Source: Nocardia aurantia
Lineage (GTDB): Bacteria; Actinomycetota; Actinomycetes; Mycobacteriales; Mycobacteriaceae
Assembly (NCBI RefSeq): GCF_009604425.1
Contig: NZ_WEGI01000001.1
Coordinates: 682,001 to 746,000, forward strand
Direction: 5' to 3'
DNA length: 64,000 bases
The notes under the pieces were generated by a model. That model saw only the letters and a program-made list of their open reading frames with translations. It had not been told where the DNA came from and searched no databases. A program made the position numbers and the translations under genes. Shown piece after piece: positions 35,101-42,500 of this stretch (the stretch's first letter is position 1; every line of letters begins with the position of its first letter).

Positions 35101-35924
35101 AGCTGTCGACGATCGACTATCGCGGTGAGATGACAAGCGGCGCGCGGATATTCGACATCGACGGGCATCTGGTCACCTATCTGGGTACCGACCGGCTCGG
35201 CAACGAACGGCTCCTCACCGCCGACGGGCACGAGGCGACGGTGGCGGAACTGACCGGCGCGCTTCCGGATTCGACGACCGGAACGTCGGCGGTGGTCCTG
35301 CACGACGGGCGGTGGGTGACCGGGCTCGGGACTCCGCGGACATTCCACGATGGCAGAATCCTGACGGGAACCGAGTCCCACGCCGAACCGGCGCCCCTAC
35401 TGAGCGGAAACGAGTTGTACGAGGACGTGAGTCGCGACTACACCGTGCCGTTCGATCCGGACCTGATCCATCGTGGCGCGGCCCAGGGGCACGACATGTG
35501 GCGGTTCGATCTGCCGCTGGACGCCGACGGCCGCGCCCCGGAGGTCTGGGTGCCGACGACGGACCAGGATTGGATCGCCGCGAACGGCACCGATCGCGTG
35601 GAACTGGTCGGCACCGACTACTGGCAACTGCCGGCCGACGCGCAGCGCAACTGCCAACTCTCGGTCGAGGTCGCGGTGGACGTCGCGTCGCGCCTGCGGG
35701 ACGGCGGCCACGACCTCGCCGAACCCCAGGTCCGCGAAACGATCGCGGACGAGGTCCACCTGCGCTGGCTGAATCGCAAGTTTCGGACCGCGCGGCCGGA
35801 CCAGCTCGAGCCGTACCGTGGCATGGTGCCGGGTGAGGGGCTCAGCGAGGCCGAGCGGGACAAGGACCGGGTCTACGCGGATATCGCGATCGCGTTGCTG
35901 ACCGGGTCATTCCGTGCGGGATGA
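32130..35924 (+). CDS. Giant T7SS effector with CdiA-tRNase-like region and RyR-like tail
   Basis: A 1264-aa protein from GTG 32130 behind GAGAGGAA. Residues 1-110 are WXG100-like (GAMRQLADAHAATAERSRALAQGYRNSA). Gly/Ala-rich hydrophobic segments span about 110-310, and a disordered Pro/Thr/Glu linker to about 745 carries a DPVVGRA repeat. Residues about 770-870 (RAGYSVEQVP, then ISFRIDGEPFGFLRPETSS, then ISELIVVG) follow the order of CdiA-type tRNA nuclease domains, but the acidic catalytic position is not obvious. The last 70 residues (IADEVHLRWLNRKF, LEPYRGMV, SEAERDKDRVYADIA) resemble a RyR domain. No adjacent immunity gene is evident. It follows eccC and overlaps the convergent GNAT gene by 18 bases. 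Confidence 0.72.
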   Translation: MADFPMELVEPVLGPRPDGHPGAMRQLADAHAATAERSRALAQGYRNSAASTRASLGGDTGARVAAYQERIAAALDGHADYSDSLAQQLYQGANTVEEGQFTWAGMGVVLVAQLAADAMMLQAGAVKAVEDRAAARVGWRRFLGGRLAGLAASGRTFMVSRAGMLTTAGVLGAAAGAVVPVLAEERQIRAGHREHLDGQTVVTGLLSGLAGGLGGAAVASAAGPMVQRWLGRVVRDSRLSTVLGTLALGAAGGAGGAVPGVLAASLTTAAYTGKFSLSGRELTNNLTIGIVGGMVGGVTGMVHAARAAHPTFVDSAAVHPVPSLRGHLGPPIGDRPEIAAPGRIAAGAATRPTSALGDPAVPAAGVVGAAAPPATTGGGRGAMRPAVTVRGDGRDVLMIGSPDARATTAAADPVGTADPVVGRAPASTEESVVTSDPVVGRASASAEEPVVTSDPAVPTASADTEKRTVAADPTTAEARAAESAAPELTENRIAEHMADRGTVTVPFDPAAAARREAGNWGAAVTESHRPVVFDASRVLGASGVSAVPAERVPVLVGAHPAPEVPAVHTAPEVTPVHTVSEVPGNAGRVGGTVDPGSTVANPPGIHGSSPDSPVMSGDGGGRGRPPRSAGGGRDPETGGWSLGSDGAVPGSGRSGHGYDMATPRSGGPGTSGGHDLGPAGRSGGDDAGGRRLPHDDNEFRVDGRDGDTVDPAAMSGSHSSATESTPSQRVRVRRSRPPDLDAGPTGPGLSAWDRKAPHMVPFNYARLDENRAATLMARAGYSVEQVPRRSSGGRENISFRIDGEPFGFLRPETSSMANIVQRLERLGGRVVVSLRESPFSATDLATYMSYAQPENISELIVVGEEHGVEYARPLYSRGTVPTAANVPDVFARLRHAQGEAVRMPTRAAGYTWGDVRRLLPDEAQPERFSRPEPNPDGFGPSGIGPVQSSGHDALLRSMMGVRSEPAFISGESVTALVLHERSYYAPGEVAELSTIDYRGEMTSGARIFDIDGHLVTYLGTDRLGNERLLTADGHEATVAELTGALPDSTTGTSAVVLHDGRWVTGLGTPRTFHDGRILTGTESHAEPAPLLSGNELYEDVSRDYTVPFDPDLIHRGAAQGHDMWRFDLPLDADGRAPEVWVPTTDQDWIAANGTDRVELVGTDYWQLPADAQRNCQLSVEVAVDVASRLRDGGHDLAEPQVRETIADEVHLRWLNRKFRTARPDQLEPYRGMVPGEGLSEAERDKDRVYADIAIALLTGSFRAG

Positions 35925-36551
35925 CACGCACGACACGGTCAGCCCGGCATCGCGGGTGGTGATCAGGATGCGTTGCGGGATTCTCGGCGGTTCGGTGGTG
36001 CGTGCCCATGCGTCGGCGCGGCGCTCGAACAGGGCCGCCGACGGGACGAGGGCCGCCGATTCGGTGGGGCCGGGCATCGCCGATGCCGCGATCCGGACCA
36101 GGCGGAAACCGGCGCGGCGATAGTAGTCGTGCAGGGCGGTGTTGGCCGTCCAGGCGTCGAGGCGGACCCAGGTGCGGTGGCGGGCGCGGGCCAGGGCCGC
36201 CGCGTGGGCCAGCAGGTTCGCACCCACCGCGCGGCCGGCGCAGCGCAGGTCCACGATCATGTAGTGGACGACGACGGCCTCGGCCAGCTCGGCGGGCGAC
36301 CACAGGCCCGCGTCGGCGCGGTCGTTGACGGTGACGGTGCCCACCGGTTCGCCGCCGGCCTCCGCGATCCAGGACTCGCCACGGCGCAGCGAATGGCCGA
36401 CCGCGGCCGCGAAAACCTCGATCGACAGGCCACCCGCCTGCCGGGTCCACTGATCCGAACCGCGGGCCGCAAGCCAGGAGGCCCGTTGGAGTCGAAGTCG
36501 ACAGATGGTGCCGAGATCGGCCGGACGCCCCTGGCGAATGCGGATGTTCAT
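35907..36551 (-). CDS. GNAT-family N-acetyltransferase
   Basis: A 214-aa protein from ATG 36551, which overlaps the GntR stop (ATGA). The GNAT fold is visible: MNIRIRQGRPADLGTICRLRLQ, a central strand GEPVGTVTVNDRAD, VVVHYMIVDLRCAGRAVGANLL in place of the acetyl-CoA loop, then LDAWTANTALHDYYRRAGFRLVRI. It transfers an acetyl group from acetyl-CoA to an unknown amine. The gene is translationally coupled to the UTRA-domain GntR regulator. The C-terminal 20 residues overlap the end of the convergent effector gene. Confidence 0.85.
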   Translation of the reverse strand: MNIRIRQGRPADLGTICRLRLQRASWLAARGSDQWTRQAGGLSIEVFAAAVGHSLRRGESWIAEAGGEPVGTVTVNDRADAGLWSPAELAEAVVVHYMIVDLRCAGRAVGANLLAHAAALARARHRTWVRLDAWTANTALHDYYRRAGFRLVRIAASAMPGPTESAALVPSAALFERRADAWARTTEPPRIPQRILITTRDAGLTVSCVSSRTE

Positions 36552-37387
36552 GGTGAACCGGGTACCAGAGAAATGCCGAAATAGTGTGAATTGCCCGGCG
36601 GCTGCGGCGTGCCGAGGGCGTTCCGGATGAGATCGATGCCGGCGTCGTCGCCGAGCTCGTAGGCCAGGCGGTTGCGGTTCGCGGTCGAGCGGTGCCGCGA
36701 CACCCGGGTGATGCGGGTGGGGTTGGCGCCGATGCGCAGATGATCCAGCAGGATCGTGCCGGTGCCGACGGCCAGGACGGTGGCCTCCTCGGCGGTGGCC
36801 GGGCGAGCGACGAGCGTGTCCCGGTGCGCGGTCTCGGCGTGCCCGCACGCGGCGAGGCGGCGGGTGGTTCCCTCCGGGATGTCGTGCGGCGAGTCGATGC
36901 CGGTGTGCTCGGCCAGATCCCGCGGGTAGAAGCTCACCTCCCAGGACCAGGGCTCGTTGTCCAGGTACTGCACCACAGTTCGGGCGACCACCCACGAATC
37001 CTTCGGTACCGCCAGCCAATTCGCGACGTCGGGGCCGGCCGGCTCCATCCGGGCGCTGAACTGCTTGGACGGCTCGCGGCCCGCGGCCCGCGCGATCTCC
37101 GAGAAGATGTCGTTGCCGTCCTTCGGGCGATCCGGGCGAATGTGATGAGTGACAACGGATTCCAGCACTTCCTGGCTACGGACGATGGTGCCGCGGGAAG
37201 TGGCTGTGTACAGCAGGTTTTCGGCGACAAGGACCTGAATCGCGTTGCGTACGGTCGTTATCGATACCTGCATCCGCTCGGCCAGCTCGGTGTGGCTGGG
37301 AAGGCGGTCACCGGGCCCCCACCTGCCGTCGCGGATCTCGTCCCGCAGGACACCGGCGATGCGCAGGTACCTCGGACCGTCCACCAT
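36548..37387 (-). CDS. GntR-family (HutC/UTRA) transcriptional regulator
   Basis: A 279-aa regulator from ATG 37387, preceded by AGGGGGT. The N-terminal winged helix (YLRIAGVLRDEIRDGRWGPGDRLPSHTELAERMQVSITTVRNAIQVLVAENLL, written here only as its two ends) gives DNA binding. The C-terminal UTRA domain (about 85-230; WLAVPKDSWVVARTVVQYLD) binds a small ligand. It is divergent from the DUF4254 gene. The dyad at 37487-37504 is its likely operator, with autoregulation possible. It is coupled to the GNAT gene downstream. Confidence 0.88.
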   Translation of the reverse strand: MVDGPRYLRIAGVLRDEIRDGRWGPGDRLPSHTELAERMQVSITTVRNAIQVLVAENLLYTATSRGTIVRSQEVLESVVTHHIRPDRPKDGNDIFSEIARAAGREPSKQFSARMEPAGPDVANWLAVPKDSWVVARTVVQYLDNEPWSWEVSFYPRDLAEHTGIDSPHDIPEGTTRRLAACGHAETAHRDTLVARPATAEEATVLAVGTGTILLDHLRIGANPTRITRVSRHRSTANRNRLAYELGDDAGIDLIRNALGTPQPPGNSHYFGISLVPGSP

Positions 37388-37468
37388 CTGACCCCCTGCA
37401 TCTCCGTGGAGGACGTGCTTGCTCGAGGACTCGGAGTCTACTCCGTCGAGATGGTGGGCGTGTGACCC

Positions 37469-37504
37469 TTGACACACGGGTTTCGCAGTTTATTGTAATG
37501 AACT
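37469..37504 (+). promoter_or_regulatory. Promoter and overlapping dyad operator of the DUF4254 gene
   Basis: TTGACA (37469-37474), a 16-base spacer and TATTGT (37491-37496) make a plausible sigma-A promoter. The near-perfect dyad AGTTTATTGTAATGAACT (37487-37504; pattern AGTT-n-ATT-nn-AAT-n-AACT) covers the -10. That placement fits repression by the divergent GntR protein. Confidence 0.65.
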
Positions 37505-37545
37505 GTCCTGAACGAGGGTTGTAACGGCGAAGACGGCGAGGCAAC

Positions 37546-38076
37546 GTGGCAGGTTCGGAGACGTATCAAACGGTTGTGGCACTGCCCACCGCATCTTACG
37601 GCGGCGTGGCGGTGCAAACTCTCACCAACGGCTTGGTGCCCAGCTCCGATCTACTACTGCGCGCCTGCCGTGGCCATCGCGTCATCGGTGGCCCTCTGCT
37701 CTGGTTCGCCCGCGACCTCGCGGTGCTGCACGAGCGCCGCCTCGGCGGCACCGGTGACAACGCGCCCGACCTGGAGCCCGCGGCGATCATCGAGATCGAG
37801 CGTCGTCGCATGGAGCTCGTCATGGCGATCGACGACTGGGTGCTGCGTGCCGTGCCGCAGCATCGGCTGGGCGCCACCCTGCACACCGAGACCATTGGAT
37901 CGGTGATCGATCGCCTCGGCGAAGCGTCCGTGCGCGCCCATCATGCGCTGATGACGCTCGACGCCGACAACGAGGTCCTGCACGGCGCGTGGCATCGCCT
38001 CGCCGAACTGGCCGACGGTTACGACGACCTGCTGCGCGACGTGATGGCCGGCCGCCGCCGGCTGCCGACCTGGTAG
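37546..38076 (+). CDS. DUF4254-domain protein
   Basis: A 176-aa protein from GTG 37546. The core signature ELVMAIDDWVLRAVP followed by RLGATLHTETIGSVIDRLGEASVRAHHAL identifies the DUF4254 family, a soluble all-helical protein family of unknown function. There is no signal peptide or membrane segment. The pairing with a divergent GntR-GNAT operon and the promoter-covering dyad imply ligand-controlled expression. It ends 22 bases from the convergent methyltransferase gene. Confidence 0.8.
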   Translation: MAGSETYQTVVALPTASYGGVAVQTLTNGLVPSSDLLLRACRGHRVIGGPLLWFARDLAVLHERRLGGTGDNAPDLEPAAIIEIERRRMELVMAIDDWVLRAVPQHRLGATLHTETIGSVIDRLGEASVRAHHALMTLDADNEVLHGAWHRLAELADGYDDLLRDVMAGRRRLPTW

Positions 38077-38098
38077 TGGCGGCGACCGGCCCGGCAGG

Positions 38099-38944
38099 TC
38101 ACGCGGCCCGCGCGCCGATCAGCCAGCAGGCGGTGGGGTAGCGCACCCGGTCGCCGTGCACGAAGTGTTCGAGTGCGGCACGCACGGCGCTCACCACCCG
38201 ATCCCGGGTCGGCTCGTCGACGTCCCGCACGGCATTGCCGACCACGCCCATCCGGGAGATGTACCAGTTCAGGTCGGCCTCGGGCATGCTGCACTCGACA
38301 TCGATCGGCCGGAGGTCGACATCCGTCCAGCCGCTGCCGGTCAGGATCGAGGTGACCCGGTCCCGGTCCGCGAGGGCGAACCGGCCCGGGGCGCTCGGAT
38401 CGGGCAGTCGCAGATCCGGCAGCAGTGCCGCGGCGGTGCGCTCCGGGGTCGTCATGAAGGGGTTCTCGTCCGGGCCGCGCCACACGACGCACCGCAGCGC
38501 GGCGCCCGCGGCGGCCGACCCGCGCAGGTTGGCGAACGCTGCCTCCGGCTGTGCGAAGAACATCACCCCGAACCGGGAGACGACGGTATCGAACGACTCG
38601 GGCGCGAACGGGTGCGACTGAGCGTCGGCGCACAGGAATTCCACCGTGACACCGGCCTGTTCGGCGCGGGCGCGAGCGCCGGCGATCATCGGTTCGGAGA
38701 TGTCGACACCCGTGCAGTGGCCCGAGTCGCCGAGCCGGCGCGCGATCGCCACGGTCGTGGCGGCGGTTCCGCAGCCGACGTCCAGGACCCGGTGTCCGGA
38801 CGTGGCCGCGACCTCGTCCACCAGCAGGTCCTGGAACGGCCGCAATGCCCCGTCGACCACGTCCCGCGCCGCGACCCACGCCGCCCCCGCAGGCCCGTTC
38901 CACAACGTGGCCTGCGCATTCTCGGTCCGATTCGTCGTATCCAT
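38099..38944 (-). CDS. Class I SAM-dependent methyltransferase
   Basis: A 281-aa protein. Motif I HRVLDVGCGTAATTVAIA (51-68) binds S-adenosylmethionine. CTGVDISEPMIAGARARAE holds the acidic residue that contacts the ribose, and FDTVVSRFGVMFF is the post-motif strand. The fold is of the UbiE/Methyltransf_11 class. The substrate is unknown. It is divergent from a MerR regulator, and the operator between them places this gene under MerR control; an antibiotic or drug-modifying role is possible but unproven. Confidence 0.88.
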   Translation of the reverse strand: MDTTNRTENAQATLWNGPAGAAWVAARDVVDGALRPFQDLLVDEVAATSGHRVLDVGCGTAATTVAIARRLGDSGHCTGVDISEPMIAGARARAEQAGVTVEFLCADAQSHPFAPESFDTVVSRFGVMFFAQPEAAFANLRGSAAAGAALRCVVWRGPDENPFMTTPERTAAALLPDLRLPDPSAPGRFALADRDRVTSILTGSGWTDVDLRPIDVECSMPEADLNWYISRMGVVGNAVRDVDEPTRDRVVSAVRAALEHFVHGDRVRYPTACWLIGARAA

Positions 38945-38990
38945 GTCTGCTCCTGGCTGTCCGGGGTGAACGATGGTTCCACCGTGCCAG

Positions 38991-39012
38991 TTGAAGTCGA
39001 CTTAAAGTCAAG
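38991..39012. promoter_or_regulatory. MerR-type operator
   Basis: An imperfect dyad beginning TTGAAGTCGACTT and ending AAAGTCAAG holds the perfect 10-mer AAGTCGACTT. On the minus strand it contains TTGACT, suitable as a -35 for the methyltransferase gene. It ends 3 bases before the MerR ATG. No strong -10 is seen. Confidence 0.55.
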
Positions 39013-39014
39013 GC

Positions 39015-39509
39015 ATGACGGCTGACCACGCGGACAGCGGGACCGGGCCACTGGATATCGCCGAGGTGGCCCGCCGAACCGGCGTTCCCGCATCGACATT
39101 GCGGTTCTACGAGCAGAAGGGCCTGATCGCCTCGATCGGACGGCGCGGGCAGCGAAGGCTTTTCGAGACGGCGGTGCTGCAACGGCTGGCGCTGATCGCG
39201 ATCGGGCGCGGCGGCGGCTTCTCCCTCGACGAGATCCGCCGCCTGCTCGAGCCGGCCGGCACCGCGGTGATCGATCGCGACATGCTGCGGGCCAAGGCCG
39301 AGGAACTCGACCGCACCATCGGCACTCTCGTCACGATGCGCGACGAGCTACGGCACGCCGCCGACTGCCCGGCGGCCACTCATCTCGAATGCCCCACCTT
39401 CCAGCGGGTACTGCGCGAGGTCATGACCGGTGCGACCGATGCGAGCACCGTCCTCGCGGGCGGGCGATCCGGCCGGGCCGGGCGCCCGGCCGGACAGGGT
39501 TCTCGCTGA
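39015..39509 (+). CDS. MerR-family transcriptional regulator
   Basis: A 164-aa regulator. The MerR helix-turn-helix and wing are clear: LDIAEVARRTGVPASTLRFYEQKGLI and GRRGQRRLFETAVLQRLALIAIG, then the dimer helix (MLRAKAEELDRTIGTLVTMRDEL). The C-terminus carries CPAATHLECPTF, two Cys seven residues apart, which could bind a metal or sense redox state but lacks the SoxR four-Cys cluster. It is divergent from the methyltransferase and starts directly beside the dyad at 38991. No ribosome site is evident upstream of the ATG, so a leaderless transcript is possible. Confidence 0.85.
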   Translation: MTADHADSGTGPLDIAEVARRTGVPASTLRFYEQKGLIASIGRRGQRRLFETAVLQRLALIAIGRGGGFSLDEIRRLLEPAGTAVIDRDMLRAKAEELDRTIGTLVTMRDELRHAADCPAATHLECPTFQRVLREVMTGATDASTVLAGGRSGRAGRPAGQGSR

Positions 39510-39522
39510 CCCGCCGGCGAGT

Positions 39523-42500
39523 TCAGTACTGTAGGAAGCGGCGGTGATCGGTGGCGAAATCGTCGGCGACCGTGGCGGACAGCTCCACCAGTGCGCGTTT
39601 GGTGTCCTTGTTCAGCCGAGCCAGGTCGATCTCCGCGCCTTCGGACAGATGCGAATCGAACGGGATGACGTGGACCGCGCGGCAGCGGGACAGGAAGTAC
39701 TCCCGCAGCTGCTGAATTCCCACGTTCGGCGAACCGGGCCGCGGCAGATTGATCACCACGACGGCATTGCGCACCAGATGGTCGTGCCCGTGCAACGACA
39801 ACCAGTCCAGCGTGGCCGCGGCGCTGCGCGCACCGTCGATCGCCGAGGAGGAGATCAGCACGAGCGAATGCGCCAGATCCAGCACACCGGCCATCGCCGA
39901 ATGCATCAGGCCGGTGCCGCAGTCGGTCAGGATGATGTTGTAGAACCGCTGCAGGATCCGGGCCACCTGCCGGTACTCCTCGTCGCTGAACGACTCGGAG
40001 GCGGCCGGATCCCGTTCGCTGGCAAGAACTTCCAGCCGGCTGGTGCTCTGCGAGGTGTGCCGCCGCACATCGGAGTAGGAGCCGATCGACGGGTCCAGCA
40101 GCAGGTCGCGCACCGTAGAGCGAGTCTGCAGGACCACCCGCTGCGACAGCGTGCCGAAGTCGGGGTTGGCGTCGACGGCGATCACCCGGTCGCCCCGGAT
40201 GGACGCGAAGATCGAGCCGATGCCCATCGTGGTGGTGGTCTTGCCGACTCCGCCCTTCAACGACAGCACCGCGATGCGGTAATCACCGCGCACCGGTTGC
40301 CTGATGCGCGCGACCAGCTCCTGTAGCCGTCGTTCCTCCGCGGACATGCCGGGATTGATGGCGCCGCCGGACATGTGGTGCACCGCCCGGCGCCACCCCG
40401 AATTCGGCGCCTTGCTGCGGGCACGCCGGACCGGCACATCGTCCAGCGACTGGATACCGCCCGGTGGGGGGTATTGCTGTCCCGGGTAATTCGGTGTGCC
40501 CCATTGTTGTTGCGGCGGCGCACCGGAGGGTTGTGGCGGCGCGCCGGAGGGTTGTTGTGGCGGCGCGCCGGAGGTCTGCCATTGCCCACCCGGTCCGCCG
40601 GGCTGCCCGTAGGGTGCCGCGTTGCCGTCGGGTGCGCCGGGTGGTTGCCCGGACTGCGGCGCCGTACTGTAACCCGTTGCCGCGCCGCCATTTTCGTATT
40701 CTTCGGGCGCTCGGCCGGGCGCGGTGCCGAACCGGGACGGCGACGTCTCGGTGGACGGCGGCGAGGTGAATCGAGACGTGACCTCGAACTGCGGATCGCC
40801 GGTGCCCGGCGCGAGCGCGTGCGGCGGCAGGCTGCGGGCCTCGTCGGCAGGATCGCTCGGGATCCGGTGCCGCCCGCCGGTCGACGGCGGGCCGACCGCC
40901 CAGGGCGCGTTCGCCGGTTCGGCGGTACCCGGATTGCCACCGGCGAGCGGGTCGCCGTCGGGACCGACCGGGGAGGACTCGCCGGTGAACGACGCCGCAC
41001 CCGGTCGGTTGCCGCCGATCGGCGCCCCATCGGGTGAGAGCCGGGCCGGTGCGCCGGCGTCGGGCGGGGGAGCGGAGTAGTCGAACCCGGCCGCGCCCGG
41101 TCGGCCCTGCGCGGCAGGGTTTCCGCCGGTGGGTGCCGGGGTGCCGGACCATGGGGCGTTCGATGCCGGTGGGTTGGCGAAGTTGGTGCCGGGTCCCGGC
41201 TTCAAACCGAAAGTTGCTGCCGCGGAGAGGGTCTCATCGGCCGACTGCTGGACCGGCCGAGCCTCGGGGTTGGCTTGCCGCGCCCGGTCGTCATCGAAGG
41301 TTCCCGCCGCGGCGGGATTCACGCCGGGCGGCACATTGCCGTAAGGCGGCCGCTGGGTTTCCGCGGGCGGTGTGCCCGGCGCGCCGTTGCCGGTGGTTGC
41401 CACCGGCGGGAGCGCCTCCTGCGGGATGCCCGTCGGAGGATTCGGCCTCGCCGAGCCGGTCCTGAAACCGAAAGTGGCTGCCGCGGAGGGGTTCTCGCCG
41501 ACAACATCGCGGCTGCCGGTCGGCGGCCGAATGGCGGAGCCTGGACCGGTGCCGTCGGCAGGTGTTGTCGCGGCAGGGCTCTCGCCGGTCGGTCGGGGGC
41601 TGCCCACCGGTGGCCGACCAGGCTGCGGTTCTACGGAAGCGGCTGCTCCGGAAGTCTTGTCGCCGACGTTCCGGTCCGTATCGGTCTGTGGCGGCGCAGG
41701 AGTGTCGGACGCGGTCGCGGCAGGCAGATCGGCATCGGGTGGCGCGGGAAGTTCCGGGCGCTGCCCGATGCCGGGAGTCCCTGTGGCCGAAGGGTTTCCA
41801 CCGACCGGTGCGGTACCTGACGCCGGAGAAACAAGATGCTGGGATCCGGTTGAGCTCGCGGGGGCCGGCGCGGGGCCGATTCCGGGCACGATCGACGGGT
41901 GACCGCCGGTGTGGCGGAGCGCGTCAGGCCCGGCCGACGGAAATCCGTTGCCGGGGTCGAGCGGATTCGGCCCCGGGCCGCCGGGGCGGCCGTGGTCCGG
42001 TGCGGGCGGGATAGTGAGGTCTTCGGCGCCGGGCCGGCCGGAGTTCCACTGTTCCGGGTTTTGCTCGGCCCGGTGTGCCGGGTCGGCATTTGAAGCAGTG
42101 GATTCGCCCGGCGGCAGCAAGCGTGGCGGTGCGGACTCGGAACGCTCCGGCAGTGGCGCCGTCGTGCCGATCGTCCGCGCGGCGTCACCCGGACCCGGTC
42201 GTTCCGGCAGCGGCGGCCGCGCCAACTGCGGGTCGGCCGGAAGTGGCGGCAGCTGGGGACGATTCGACGGTGGGTCGGCCGGAAGTGGCGGCAGCTGGGG
42301 ACGATTCGATTGTGGGTCGGCCGGCGGTGACGGCAGCTGGGGACGATTCGACTGCGGATCGGCCGGCGGTGACAGCTGCTGAGGACGATTCGGCGGCGAG
42401 TCGGCGGGTGGCGGCGGCAGCTCGGGTCGGCCGGTGAAGCGCTCGGTCGGCTCTGCGGGAGCGAATTCGCTGCGCGCCTTCGATATCGCGTCGGAGAGTC

